In this document: positions 39,706 through 52,286 of the stretch, piece after piece
How the letters are laid out: the number at the start of each line of letters is the position of its first letter
Numbering within the stretch: the stretch's first letter is position 1
Assembly: GCA_963850095.1 (NCBI GenBank)
Contig: CAWKJX010000004.1
Coordinates: 496,001 to 560,000 of the forward strand
Source: Bog-473 sp963850095
Lineage (GTDB): Bacteria > Actinomycetota > Acidimicrobiia > Acidimicrobiales > RAAP-2
Direction of reading: 5' to 3'
DNA: 64,000 bases
Translations under genes and position numbers: made by a program
The notes under the pieces: model-generated
Seen by the model: only the letters and a program-made list of their open reading frames with translations
The model's database searches: none
What the model was told of the DNA's origin: nothing

Positions 39706-40680
39706 ATGCCGAACCTGCTCGACATCGACCACCTCGCCCCGGCCGACTGGGACCGCGTCCTGGCGCTGGCTCTCGAGCCGTCGCCACGTCAGCGCCTGGT
39801 GGGCCAAGGGGTGGCGCTCGTCTTCGAGAAGCCCTCGGCCCGCACGCGCAACTCGAGCGAAATGGCGGTGGTCGACCTCGGGGGACACCCGGTCTACATC
39901 CAGCGCGACGAGGTCGGCATCGACAGCCGCGAGACGGCCGAGGACGTGGCGCGCACCCTGGCCTGCTACCACCGCATCATCTGCGCCCGCGTGTTCGATC
40001 ACGGGGTGCTGGTGCGCATGGCCGGCGCGCTCGAGAAGAGCGGTTTCGACGTTCCCCTCGTCAACCTCCTCTCCGACGTCGCCCACCCGTGCCAGGCCGT
40101 GGCCGACGTGCTGACCATGCGCGAAACGCTGGGCCGGCTGGCCGGGCGTGCCGTGGCCTACATCGGCGACGCCAACAACATGGCCCGCTCGCTGGCCAAG
40201 GCGGCGTTGCTCGAGGGCATGGAGGTCCGCATCGCGTCGCCGGCCGGCTACGCCTTCCGGGCGGACGAGGTGCAGGCCCTCCGGGCCCTGGGTGAGGCGG
40301 CGGGACGAGGTGGCCACGTCGAGGTGACCGACGACCCGCGCCAGGCGGCCAAGGACGCGGCGGCGCTCTACACCGACGTGTGGACGAGCATGGGGCAGGA
40401 GGACGAGCGGGCTGAGCGGCTGGCCGCCTTCGCCGGCTTCACCATCGACGAGGGTCTGGTCGAGCTGGCCGCCGCCGATGCCGTGGTGCTGCACTGTTTG
40501 CCGGCCCACCGGGGCGAGGAGATCACCGACGCCGTCCTCGAGGGACCGCGCAGCGCGGTGTGGCGCCAGGCCGCCCACCGGCGCACCGCGATGCGGGGCA
40601 TCCTGTCCTGGTGCGTGGAGGGCGCCGACGGCGTGGCGGGCGGGAGCGGGAGCGGAGACGGGAGCGGGGGAGCGCCGTGA
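39706..40680 (+). CDS. argF: Ornithine carbamoyltransferase
   Basis: ArgF joins ornithine and carbamoyl phosphate to citrulline, using CarAB product. Signature motifs are FEKPSARTRNSSEMA (carbamoyl phosphate site, with SARTR replacing the common STRTR), HPCQAVAD and HCLPAHRGEEI (ornithine site). The protein is 324 residues and ends with a Gly-Ser repeat tail (GGSGSGDGSGG). The stop overlaps argR by GTGA. Confidence 0.96.
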   Translation: MPNLLDIDHLAPADWDRVLALALEPSPRQRLVGQGVALVFEKPSARTRNSSEMAVVDLGGHPVYIQRDEVGIDSRETAEDVARTLACYHRIICARVFDHGVLVRMAGALEKSGFDVPLVNLLSDVAHPCQAVADVLTMRETLGRLAGRAVAYIGDANNMARSLAKAALLEGMEVRIASPAGYAFRADEVQALRALGEAAGRGGHVEVTDDPRQAAKDAAALYTDVWTSMGQEDERAERLAAFAGFTIDEGLVELAAADAVVLHCLPAHRGEEITDAVLEGPRSAVWRQAAHRRTAMRGILSWCVEGADGVAGGSGSGDGSGGAP

Positions 40681-41205
40681 CGGGCCATGCGCCGGGGCGG
40701 TTGACCAAGAACCAACGCCAGCACCGCATTGCGAAGCTGCTCGAGTCCCAGCCCGTGACGAGCCAGGGCCAGCTGGTCACCCTGCTGTCGGAGCAGGGGG
40801 TGGAGGCCACGCAGACCACGGTGTCGCGCGACCTCGATGATCTCGGCGCGGTCAAAGTGCGGCTGCCCGGTGGTGAGACCGCCTACGCGCTGCCCGAATT
40901 GCCGGTGCAGCAGATCGCGCCCGAGGACCACCTGCGGCGGGTGCTGGGCGAGTGGGTGGTGGAGGTGGCGCACTCGGCCAACCTGGTCGTGCTGCGCACG
41001 CCGCCGGGGTCGGCCCACGTGGTCGGCTCCGCTCTCGACCGGAGCGGTCTCGAGGGCGTGGTCGGCACGGTGGCGGGCGACGACACCGTCCTGGTGGTGG
41101 CGGCCGAGGACGTCGGCGGGGCGGGCATGGCCCGGCAATTGCGCGACGTGGCGGGCATTGCGGTGGTCGACAAGATTGCGTTGAATGGAAGGACGAGGAC
41201 TGAAC

Positions 41206-41213
<8 letters not shown>
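40677..41213 (+). CDS. argR: Arginine repressor
   Basis: ArgR binds arginine and represses the operon. The N-terminal winged helix is visible (KNQRQHRIAKLLESQPVTSQ, then TQTTVSRDLDDLGAVKVR), and the C-terminal oligomerisation and arginine-binding domain includes VVGTVAGDDTVLVVA. The length is 178 residues. It is encoded inside the operon it likely controls and should act at the AT-rich box upstream of argC. It overlaps argG by 8 bp. Confidence 0.95.
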
Positions 41214-42490
<1,277 letters not shown>

Positions 42491-42494
<4 letters not shown>

Positions 42495-43900
42495 CCCTCT
42501 GGGAGGGCCGCATCTCGGCCGGCATGGCCGATGCCGTGGCGGCCTTCACGGTCAGCCTGCCGTTCGACCGCGACCTGGCCACCGACGATCTCACCGGGTC
42601 GCGGGCGCACGTCAAGGGGCTGGGCAAGTCGGGCATTTTGAGCGACAGCGAGGTGAGCGCGCTCATCGATGCGCTCGACCTGGTCGAAGAGGAATTCGCC
42701 ACCGGCGTCTTCGCCTTCGCCCCCGGGGACGAGGACATCCACACCGCGGTGGAGCGGCGCGTCACCGAGCTGGCCGGCGACGCCGGCGCCAAGCTGCACA
42801 CGGGGCGCAGCCGCAACGATCAGGTGGCCACCGACCTGCGCCTGTGGTGCCGCCGTTCGCTCGTCACCGTGGCCGTGGAGATCCTGGCCCTGCAGGACAC
42901 GCTGGCCCAGCGGGCGCGTGATGCCGCCGACGTGTACCTGCCCGGTTACACGCACCTGCAGCGGGCCCAGCCCGTGCTCCTGGCCCACCACCTGCTGGCC
43001 CACGGCTGGGCGCTCGCCCGCGACATCGACCGGCTGCTGACCACGGTCGACCGCCTCAACATTTCACCGCTCGGCGCCGGCGCGCTGGCCGGCTCGTCAC
43101 TGCCCCTCGACCCCGACTACGTGGCGGCCGAGCTCGGCTTCCACGGCCGCTTCGAGAACTCCCTCGACGCCGTGTCCGACCGCGACTTCGTGGCCGAGTC
43201 GCTCTTCGACCTGGCGCTGCTGGGCGTGCACCTGTCGCGCATGGGCGAGGAGATTGTGCTGTGGTCGACGGAGGAATTCGGCTTCTGCACACTCGACGAC
43301 GCCTACGCCACCGGCAGCTCGATGCTGCCGCAGAAGAAGAACCCCGACGTGGCCGAGCTCGCGCGGGGCAAGACGGGCCGGCTCATTGGGCACCTCACGG
43401 CGGTGCTGGTCACGCTCAAGGGTCTTCCGTTGGCCTACAACCGCGACCTGCAAGAGGACAAGGAGCCGCTCTTCGACGCCGTGGCGCAAGTGTTCAACGC
43501 GCTGGTGGCGCTGCGCGGCGTCTACGACACGGTGACGTGGAACGAGGAGCGCATGCAGACGGCGGCGGACGGACCGGCCGCCTCCGCCATCGACCTGGCC
43601 GAAATGCTGGTCGAGCAGGGCATGCCCTTCCGACAGGCCCACGCGCTGATCGGCGGTCTGGTGCGTGAGTCGCTCGAGCGCCACGTGCCCCTGGTCGAGC
43701 TCGTGGCGGCCCATCCCGATTTGGGAGAGGCCGCCACGGATCTGCTCGAGCCCGGTGTGGCGGTGACCCGTCGGCGGACCCCGGGAGGGGCGGGCCCGGG
43801 TCCGGTGGCCGAGCAGCAGGAGCGTTTCTCCCGCAAGCGCGAGGTCGATCGCACCCGCTTGGCCCAGTGGCGACCTCAGAGCGGGTCCGCGGCTTCCTAG
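42491..43900 (+). CDS. argH: Argininosuccinate lyase
   Basis: ArgH splits argininosuccinate to arginine and fumarate. It begins VTLWEGRISAGMADAVAAFT, with family motifs LHTGRSRNDQVATDLRLW, THLQRAQPVLLAHHLLAH and the catalytic loop GSSMLPQKKNPDVAEL. The start GTG 42491 matches the family N-terminus and gives 469 residues. It ends the arginine operon. A run-on reading from argG is discussed under argG. Confidence 0.95.
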
Positions 43901-44398
43901 TCGTCCGAGCCGGCGCGCCGCGCGCGCCACCGATTGTCCCGAGCGAATAGGTGACACCCATTGTCGTGCAGTGGCGCGGCGGGTCGCCTCCTTCCATCGA
44001 TTTCCGTTTTTTTTGGTTGTTTCTCGCTCTTTTTCTTTCTGACTTCTCTCTGTTTCTCCATCTCGCTTTCGCCGGTGCCAAAGACCCCCGACCTCGGGTG
44101 CCCCGGAGTAGTGCCTTCCGCTCTGTGACACCCCTGGAGTGGGGGTGTCAACCACGCGGAGTACCCCGCCGGGAGTAACAGGCAGGTGAACAGAACGTAA
44201 AGATGTCCGATATCGGTTGCGGCGGCTGCGTTCAGGGTGCAATTTGGAAGTGAAGGCGTAGCGACGACGAGTTCCGTTGGAATTAGAGAAGCAGTGCAGT
44301 GCAACCTCCGGGGGTGCCCAAGGAGGGAGGCGGCACGAGTACCGCGGGATTTCGGGCGATTTGTCCACAGCACGCACCCCTACAGTGGAGCGCAGACC
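43901..44398. other. Intergenic region with polypyrimidine tract and palindrome
   Basis: No gene is supported here. From about 44006 to 44062 the plus strand is nearly all pyrimidine with runs of T, unlike the surrounding GC-rich DNA. A TGACACCC sequence at 43952-43959 also occurs as one arm of the palindrome at 44126-44150. The last 40 bp contain TACAGT (44381-44386), a possible -10 for the following acyltransferase gene. Confidence 0.5.
44126..44150. promoter_or_regulatory. 9-bp perfect inverted repeat upstream of the WS/DGAT gene
   Basis: TGACACCCC and GGGGTGTCA flank a 7-nt centre. It could be a regulator-binding palindrome or an RNA hairpin; there is no T-run after it, so it is not a typical terminator. 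A half-site copy lies about 170 bp upstream. Confidence 0.5.
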
Positions 44399-45997
44399 AT
44401 GCAGCGAATGACCGGCATCGACCCGATGTTCATCTACTCGGATACGCCGCACACGCCGATGGAGGTCGCCTACGCTTGCGTCTTCGACCCCTCGACGGCG
44501 GAGGAGGGCTACTCCTTCGAGCGGGTACGCGACGTGCTGAGCGAGCGGCTGCCCGGTCTGGTGCCCTTCCGGCGCCGGCTGATGACCGTCCCGCTGGGCC
44601 TGGATCACCCGCGCTGGGTCGATGACCCCGACTTCGACCTGAGCAACCACCTCTTCCGGGTCGCCCTGCCGGCACCGGGCGGCCCGGCGCAGTTCACCGA
44701 AATGGTGGCCAAGGTGATGAGCCGCTCGCTCGTGGCGGACCAGCCGCCGTGGGAGATGCACGTCATCGAGGGACTGGCCGACGGCCGGGTGGGCCTCATC
44801 GCCAAGGTGCACCACTCGGTGGTCGACGGCGTGGCCGGCGCCGCGCTCATGGCCCAACTGCTCGATCTGAACCCCGAAGGGCGCTCGGTGGTCGAGGAAT
44901 GCACGCCGTGGATCCCGGCGCGGCTGCCCTCGCAGGCACGCCTGGTGGCGGACGCCCTACCCAACGTGTTCACCCGCCCCATCCGCACCTGGAGGGCCGT
45001 ACGCGAAATCGGCCGCACGGCCGTGCGCATGGCCCGGTGCGCCACCAGCGACGCCAACGGGCCGGTGACCATTCCGGTCGGCGCCCCCCGCCTGTTCGAG
45101 GCCCCGCCCGGGCCGCGGCGCGACATCACCTTCGCCGAGTTGGACATGCGCGAGGTGCGGGCGCTCAAGGAGCGCTTCGGCGCCACGGTGAACGACGTCG
45201 TGTTAGGGGTGTGCTCCGGTGCGTTGCGCTCGCACCTGATGAAGCACGACCAGGACGTCGACAGCCCACTGGTGGCCATCGTGCCGGTGTCGGTTCGCGA
45301 GACCGGCACGCAGGACGAGGGCGGCAACCGCCTGTCCGCCATGTTCGTGCCGCTGTCCAACGACTGCCAGACTCCGCTCGAGCGGTTGCGCCGGGTGAAG
45401 GCGAGCAGCTGGTCGTCCAAGCGCCAGGAGCGCGCCGTGGGCTATGGCCCGATGGCGTCGCTCGTGACCGAGGCCATGCCGCCCGCGCTGGCGCGCCCGG
45501 TCGTGCAGCTCGGAGTGCGGGCCGGTGTGGTGCGCCGGCTGCGCGCCGGCAACCTGATGATTTCGAACGTGCCCGGCCCGGAGTTCCCGCTGTACTTCGC
45601 CGGCATGCAGATGGAGGCGGTGTACCCGCTCGGTCCGGTCGTCGACGGAGTGGCGCTGAACGTGACGGTGCAGACGTACCAGGAGTCGCTCTTCGTCGGC
45701 ATCAACGCCGGCTCGGGCGCGGTACCCGACCTGCCCGGCTTGGCCCGGGCCATGGTGGACGAGCTGGCGCTGCTCAATCGCATGGCCCGTGGGCCGGCCG
45801 GCCCGGCACGCCACCACCGGCCCTCCACCACACCCTTGGCGACGCCCGTCGTTCCCCAGGCTCCGTCCTGGGCCGACGTGCTGGGAGAACAGGCGGTCAA
45901 GCGGGCCCAGGCGGCGTCCGCCCCCCAGTCGGACGCGACCGAGACCGCCGACGACGAACGTAAGCGGCGCGAGGACTTCACCACTTTGCCGAGGTGA
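44399..45997 (+). CDS. Wax ester synthase / diacylglycerol acyltransferase (WS/DGAT)
   Basis: This family makes triacylglycerols or wax esters from acyl-CoA. The active-site motif HHSVVDG is near residue 138, and VNDVVLGVCSGALR, NRLSAMFVPL and the C-terminal NLMISNVPGPEFPLYFAG are family landmarks. At 532 residues it is slightly long due to an Ala/Pro-rich tail after residue 460. ATG 44399 opens directly at the conserved start MQRMTGIDPMFIYSDTPHTP. Storage lipid synthesis is common in actinobacteria. Confidence 0.92.
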   Translation: MQRMTGIDPMFIYSDTPHTPMEVAYACVFDPSTAEEGYSFERVRDVLSERLPGLVPFRRRLMTVPLGLDHPRWVDDPDFDLSNHLFRVALPAPGGPAQFTEMVAKVMSRSLVADQPPWEMHVIEGLADGRVGLIAKVHHSVVDGVAGAALMAQLLDLNPEGRSVVEECTPWIPARLPSQARLVADALPNVFTRPIRTWRAVREIGRTAVRMARCATSDANGPVTIPVGAPRLFEAPPGPRRDITFAELDMREVRALKERFGATVNDVVLGVCSGALRSHLMKHDQDVDSPLVAIVPVSVRETGTQDEGGNRLSAMFVPLSNDCQTPLERLRRVKASSWSSKRQERAVGYGPMASLVTEAMPPALARPVVQLGVRAGVVRRLRAGNLMISNVPGPEFPLYFAGMQMEAVYPLGPVVDGVALNVTVQTYQESLFVGINAGSGAVPDLPGLARAMVDELALLNRMARGPAGPARHHRPSTTPLATPVVPQAPSWADVLGEQAVKRAQAASAPQSDATETADDERKRREDFTTLPR

Positions 45998-46043
45998 CCA
46001 CCCGGGCACCGGTGGTCGGTCCGACCCCGGTGGCCACCCAGAG

Positions 46044-46676
46044 ATGGCGCGAGCCGCCGTGGTGCGCCAGGGTGAGCGGGTGCAGCGCGCGGAGTTGGCC
46101 GCCCGACCCCAGACGGTCGCCCCCTGGTTGCTCAACAAGGTGCTGGTGCGCGGGGAGCGGGCAGGCCGGATCGTCGAGGTCGAGGCCTACCACGGCGCCA
46201 ACGACGCCGCGTCCCACGCCTACCGCGGCCTGACGCCGCGCACGGCGGTCATGTTCGGGCCGCCCGGGTTCCTCTACGTCTATTTCACCTACGGCATGCA
46301 CTGGTGCGCCAACGTGGTGTGCGGTCCCGACGGCGAGGCGGCGGCGGTGCTGATCCGTGCCCTGGCGCCACTGGCCGGTCTCGAGGCGATGCGGGCGGCC
46401 CGACCAGCCGCCCGGACGGACCGGGACCTGTGCAACGGCCCGGCCAAGCTGTGCCAGGCCCTGGGTATCACCGGCGCCGACAATGGAATGGACCTGCTGG
46501 CCCGCCGGGCCCGGCCCCGCGGTCAGGGCGACGGCGACGGCGACGACATGGTGCGGTTGTTGGACGACGGGACACCGCCCCCCCGGCGTCCGGGCCGCGG
46601 GACCCGGATCGGCATAAGGGTGGCGACCGACAAGCGCTGGCGCTTCTGGGTGCCCGGGGACCCTCATGTGAGCTGA
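46044..46676 (+). CDS. 3-methyladenine DNA glycosylase (AAG/MPG type)
   Basis: The 210-residue protein is an AAG-fold glycosylase that removes alkylated bases. The catalytic Glu is in RIVEVEAYHGANDAASHAYR, followed by VMFGPPGFLYVYFTYGMHWC and CNGPAKLCQALGI. The C-terminus RIGIRVATDKRWRFWVPGD is conserved. The start at ATG 46044 is the first in frame after the WS/DGAT stop; the homologous region begins near residue 15. Confidence 0.92.
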   Translation: MARAAVVRQGERVQRAELAARPQTVAPWLLNKVLVRGERAGRIVEVEAYHGANDAASHAYRGLTPRTAVMFGPPGFLYVYFTYGMHWCANVVCGPDGEAAAVLIRALAPLAGLEAMRAARPAARTDRDLCNGPAKLCQALGITGADNGMDLLARRARPRGQGDGDGDDMVRLLDDGTPPPRRPGRGTRIGIRVATDKRWRFWVPGDPHVS

Positions 46677-46733
46677 AGATGCGCCCGGGGGATCGGACTG
46701 GCCGGGGCGCGGCTGGGGCCCAGAGTCGTGGCT

Positions 46734-47864
46734 CTAGATGTACTCGGCCTCCCGGCCCGTTCCCGCCAGGACCACCCTGATGGCGGGGAGCGCCTCGTCG
46801 AGATCCCATTCGATTTCGGTGCCGACGAGCCGCACCAGTTCGTGGAGGTCGTCGAAAGCCTCTCTCGGGTTCCGCCCAGCACCCCGGGTGCGCCGCGACA
46901 TCCTCTCGACGCGGTCGATCAGCCTCCGGCGCTCGGGACGGGCCAGCAGGTACCTCGACGTGACCCGCCGGAGCCCTCCCTCGAGGGACGCCGCCCGCGT
47001 CACCTCCGTCACCGCCGCTTCCCGGGCCGACACGTGCCGAAGGGTGCGCCGGACCAGATCGTCGTACTCGGCCTGTTCGTGAACCGACCCGTCTCGGGTC
47101 GCGTGCAGCCGGGCGAAGAGCCGCCGCAACTCGAGGTCTTCGTCCTCCAGGGCATCGACCGCGTTGGGGCGCCCGTTCAGGTCCGTCATCTTCAGATGCC
47201 GGACTCGACCGTGTCCCGCGAGACCGAACTTGAGCGCGAGCCGCGAGCGCGTCGCCGGGGCAGGCCGATGGCGGGACGCCCAGCCGTCGACGAAGGCACC
47301 GCAGATGACGAGGATCAGCCCGGTGCCGATGCTGTAGCCGACCTCTCTCTCGAGAAGGCCGAGATGAGAGCTGGCAACGAAGTAGCTGCTGCTCGTGGTG
47401 AAGACCACCGGCCAGGCCAGCGGCCCGATGGCGAACCACGCGCCGCACACCATCAGCAGGGTGCCGGCGGTGGCGAGACTCAGGCGTCCCCGGCCGACGG
47501 TGATGCCCCGGGCCTCGGCCACGATCAGCAGGCCCAACAGGACCCCGAGCATGCCTGGCACGAGGGCCAAGAAGGCGTGAGGGAGGCTCCAGTGCCAGGC
47601 GTTCGATCCGTCGCCGCTGTAGCCGAACAGCGGGCCTACGAAGGGAACGATGCCTCCCCACGCGGAGGTCAGCAGCGCGACGAGACCGGCCAGCGTCAAA
47701 CCGGTACGTCCCAACCGGGGCCGGGCATGCGACCTGGCGTTGGCTCGGCCGCTGACGACCGTGTCGTTTTGGTCGTCTTGGTCGTCTCGGTCGTACCGGC
47801 CGTCTTGTTCATCTTGTTCATCTTGTTCGTCTCGGACCAACGTGCTGGTTGACATGATCGGCAA
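46734..47864 (-). CDS. Four-helix membrane protein with cytoplasmic helical domain
   Basis: Not recognised by family. The 376-residue protein has an acidic N-terminal repeat (DEQDEQDEQD, coded by a TTGTTCATC-type repeat), then four predicted membrane segments at about residues 53-80, 88-115, 125-150 and 172-195. The C-terminal 165 residues are soluble and helical; the segment DALEDEDLELRRLFARLHAT resembles the spacing of hemerythrin-like domains but lacks the iron-binding histidines. ATG 47855 is an alternative start. It is convergent with the glycosylase gene. Confidence 0.6.
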   Translation of the reverse strand: MPIMSTSTLVRDEQDEQDEQDGRYDRDDQDDQNDTVVSGRANARSHARPRLGRTGLTLAGLVALLTSAWGGIVPFVGPLFGYSGDGSNAWHWSLPHAFLALVPGMLGVLLGLLIVAEARGITVGRGRLSLATAGTLLMVCGAWFAIGPLAWPVVFTTSSSYFVASSHLGLLEREVGYSIGTGLILVICGAFVDGWASRHRPAPATRSRLALKFGLAGHGRVRHLKMTDLNGRPNAVDALEDEDLELRRLFARLHATRDGSVHEQAEYDDLVRRTLRHVSAREAAVTEVTRAASLEGGLRRVTSRYLLARPERRRLIDRVERMSRRTRGAGRNPREAFDDLHELVRLVGTEIEWDLDEALPAIRVVLAGTGREAEYI

Positions 47865-47977
47865 CTCCGTCTGCTCATCCTGCTTCGGTAAGTGAAGAAC
47901 TACCCCCTCGTCCGGTCAGGAAACGGCTCAATCCCGACCATGCAGGGATGAGGCGAACGGAACCCGCGTGTTCGAGC

Positions 47978-48436
47978 TCAATCGCCGCTGTGGCGCCGCC
48001 TGGTCGGAAACGAGGGAAGGCGTCGACCGCTCCCCGCCGAGCGGCCGGCGCGGGCCGTCCCGGCGGACACGAGCCCGCCGAAGATGGCGATGTTCTTGAG
48101 GAACAGGCTCAACTGGCGAACGCGCTCGTCGTCGTCGACCTCGCGCCAGAAGGGGTGATCGGCGTACGTCGTCGGAATCAACGATCCGGCGAGGATCAGC
48201 GCGGCAAGGCGTGGCAGCTTGCCGAGGACGAGAAGAGCACCGGCGGCGCACTGCACGGCTCCGTTGATGCGGACCGCCGTGGCCGGATCCTTGGGGATGA
48301 AGTCGAACCTCGACGACAACGGGCCGATCACGGTGTCCGCGGCCTTCACCTTGCTCTCCGGCCGTCGCACCGCATCCCAGCCACTCCGGATGAAGACCGG
48401 TGCCAGCAGTGCTGCCGTTCGGCTCGATGTGGTCAT
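47978..48436 (-). CDS. DoxX-family membrane protein
   Basis: The 152-residue protein has the DoxX pattern of four helices (AALLAPVFIRSGWDAVRRPE, then INGAVQCAAGALLVLGKLPR and ALILAGSLIPTTYADHPFWR). DoxX proteins are inner membrane proteins linked to redox stress in actinobacteria. ATG 48436 is chosen over an upstream one because it opens just before the first helix. The neighbouring CsbD gene is also stress-related. Confidence 0.85.
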   Translation of the reverse strand: MTTSSRTAALLAPVFIRSGWDAVRRPESKVKAADTVIGPLSSRFDFIPKDPATAVRINGAVQCAAGALLVLGKLPRLAALILAGSLIPTTYADHPFWREVDDDERVRQLSLFLKNIAIFGGLVSAGTARAGRSAGSGRRLPSFPTRRRHSGD

Positions 48437-48557
48437 GCCTGTTACATACCCCCGTTCCGGCGACGCGCCAGGCATTCTGCAGGTGGCGGCGGTGGCGGCG
48501 AGCCGACCCGCCCGAATGGGGGGGACCCGCCGCCACGTGCCGACGGACTGGTACGGA

Positions 48558-48731
48558 CTACTTCGAGAAGGCGTCCTTGACCTTCTCGCCGGCTTGCTTC
48601 AGATCGGCCACGGCGCTCTCTGCCTTGCCTTTGCCCTCGAGCTTCGGGTCGTCCTTGATGCGCCCGGCGACGTCCTTGGCGGAACCCTTGGCCTTGTCGG
48701 CCGCGTTCTTGGTCTTCTTGGTGAGTGACAT
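48558..48731 (-). CDS. CsbD-like stress protein
   Basis: The 57-residue hydrophilic protein (MSLTKKTKNAADKAKGSAKD, then LEGKGKAESAVADLKQAGEK) is a typical CsbD-like protein, a small general-stress-induced protein of unknown mechanism. An AAAGGGA ribosome-binding site precedes the ATG on the minus strand. Confidence 0.88.
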   Translation of the reverse strand: MSLTKKTKNAADKAKGSAKDVAGRIKDDPKLEGKGKAESAVADLKQAGEKVKDAFSK

Positions 48732-48928
48732 GCCGTCCCTTTCGATTCGAAGGCTTGCGCCATACCCGCGAATGCCGATCTGAACCCGAACGGCTGTGCG
48801 GCCTGCGGCGGGTCGGGAAGTTTTCTCGCGGCACCCTGGGGTATCCCCCTCATGGACGGACCGGAAGTCGACCTCCGGCGAGCCCGCAGCAACCTGGCGC
48901 AAACCCGGAATGGGAGGAGACGGACGAC

Positions 48929-49255
48929 ATGCCCCAAGCATCATGGAGTGCCAAGCGGGAACGGCAGTACGAGCACATAAAGGAGGGCCTGACCGAGCGC
49001 GGTGACTCGCTCCGCGAGGCCGAGGAGATCGCGGCTCGCACGGTGAACAAGGAGCGGGCACGAGCCGGCGAAAGCCGGGAGTCCAGTCCGACGTCGACGC
49101 GGGACATTTCGTCGGGTCGGCGCGGGGGTCTCCGTTCCCATCGCGGGGCCGGGGGCCGCACCAAGGAACAGCTCTACCAGGAGGCGCGCCGCAAGGGTAT
49201 TGAGGGACGCTCGAAAATGAGCAAGGCGCAGCTCGAGCGGGCCGTCGCCCGCTGA
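48929..49255 (+). CDS. Small basic protein with Rho-N-like C-terminus (annotated elsewhere as plasmid stabilization protein)
   Basis: The 108-residue protein is strongly conserved in actinobacteria: SWSAKRERQYEHIKEGLTER, AEEIAARTVNKERARAGES and GLRSHRGAGGRTKEQLYQEA, then a C-terminal KSKAQLERA-like helix similar to the Rho termination factor N-terminal SAP-like fold. It is very basic and probably binds nucleic acid. The usual label, plasmid stabilization, has little support. GGGAGGAGA lies upstream of the ATG. Confidence 0.8.
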   Translation: MPQASWSAKRERQYEHIKEGLTERGDSLREAEEIAARTVNKERARAGESRESSPTSTRDISSGRRGGLRSHRGAGGRTKEQLYQEARRKGIEGRSKMSKAQLERAVAR

Positions 49256-49469
49256 GAGCGCCGGCCCGAGACGGGGCAGCGCCCGGCCGGTCCGTCGCTT
49301 GCCGGTCGTCGGCCGGCTCCCTAAGGGCGTGCGGCCGGGTGCCGTCGGGCCGCCCGGGGTCGGTCGTGGCCAGCGGTTGCCTCCGGTTGTGCCCCGCGGC
49401 TGCCCGGCGAGGTCGGCTCAGCCCTGCTCCCGTGCCTGGTCACGGACGGGCTTCGTGGCAACGTCCATT

Positions 49470-49539
49470 CATGACAATGGCCCTTGGCGAGATGCGCAGA
49501 TGGCGTCCGGCCGTCATCCCGCGCTCCGTCATTGTCATG
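49470..49539. repeat. 10-bp inverted repeat with 50-nt spacing
   Basis: CATGACAATG at 49470-49479 and CATTGTCATG at 49530-49539 are perfect reverse complements. The function is unknown; the spacing is large for a simple hairpin or an operator. Confidence 0.45.
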
Positions 49540-49693
49540 TCACGGCGTTGCAACAGCTTGAGTGCACTATTTGTCCACGCACGTCGTGGAGTGGGTGCGA
49601 GGTAGATCGAGGAGGTCAACGGGTTTAGCTGCCTTGGGACGGCCCTTATTGGCGAAGGGGTGGGGCGGAAGAGCTCGTTGAGCTTCCGGCACC

Positions 49694-49735
49694 GGGTGGC
49701 ATGCGGAGGGCCGGGTGGCCCGCCGCATGCCACCG
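49694..49735. repeat. Strong hairpin, 12-bp stem with inner stem
   Basis: GGTGGCATGCGG (49695-49706) pairs with CCGCATGCCACC (49723-49734), and the loop itself can pair GGGCC with GGCCC. There is no following T-run. It may be a transcription terminator of unusual type or a protein-binding palindrome upstream of the rRNA promoter. Confidence 0.55.
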
Positions 49736-49920
49736 GACGGTGTGCCCATGGTCCCGAGTGTCACCCGACCCCGACCCCCACCGTTCGCCGTCGCCCCACT
49801 GGGGGAGTGCGGACGACCCGGCGGAGCATCCGCGGGGGCCGCCGGGGCCCCCGCTACCCTTGAGGCTCAGATGTTGGCCCGGGGCCGTGATCCGGCCTGG
49901 ATCGGGCCAGCTCGGGCGCG

Positions 49921-49950
49921 TTGACGTCCCTGAGCCGCGTCTGGTAAGGT
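49921..49950 (+). promoter_or_regulatory. rRNA operon promoter
   Basis: TTGACG (49921-49926) and TAAGGT (49945-49950) are separated by 18 bp, about 345 bp upstream of 16S. TAAGGT is an accepted -10 for actinobacterial sigma-A promoters and this is the best promoter-like sequence in the leader. Confidence 0.65.
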
Positions 49951-50080
49951 AAGCGTCCCGTCGGAACGGCCTCCCCTGGCCCTCCGGCATCCGAAGGAGA
50001 CTCGCCGGCGAAGCAATTCGTCCGGAGCAGTCCTTCGGGACACCCGGCACCAACACCGGCTTAGGCAGGTGTGTGCCCGG

Positions 50081-50100
50081 TCGCTCCTTGAAAACGGAAT
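50081..50100 (+). promoter_or_regulatory. boxA-like antitermination site in rRNA leader
   Basis: The leader contains CGCTCCTTGAAAAC, similar to the boxA element with its following A-rich stretch seen in actinobacterial rRNA leaders, where NusB and NusE assemble an antitermination complex. Confidence 0.5.
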
Positions 50101-50295
50101 AGTGAGAGCCAAAAGCCAGTGCGGGCAATTCACTCCGGACTCAAACGGATGGGTTGTACGTCAATTAAGCATTACGCAGGCCTCTGATCCCTCTGGGTGA
50201 AAAGGCCTGTGGTTACCAAAAGTCGAGTCAATTTTTGGTGACTCTCTGATTTTCGGGAGGTCCTGTCCCTTCGGGGGCCGGGCTGAACGTAAGTC

Positions 50296-52286
<1,991 letters not shown>

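Larger units (their letters stand above)
49256..50295. other. Intergenic and rRNA leader region without protein genes
   Basis: About 1 kb separates the last protein gene from 16S. It contains two inverted repeats (given separately), a promoter at 49921-49950 and a boxA-like antitermination site. Open frames here have no homology I can see and biased composition, so none is called. Confidence 0.6.

Noticed and set aside
43897..44373. Minus-strand frame of about 158 codons in the argH-WS/DGAT gap
   Set aside because: Its Lys-rich stretch is only the complement of the polypyrimidine tract, and it shows no homology or ribosome-binding site.
49440..49733. Minus-strand frame in the rRNA leader, considered as a transposase remnant
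   Set aside because: No transposase motif is present; the inverted repeats around it do not form IS-like ends with a target duplication.
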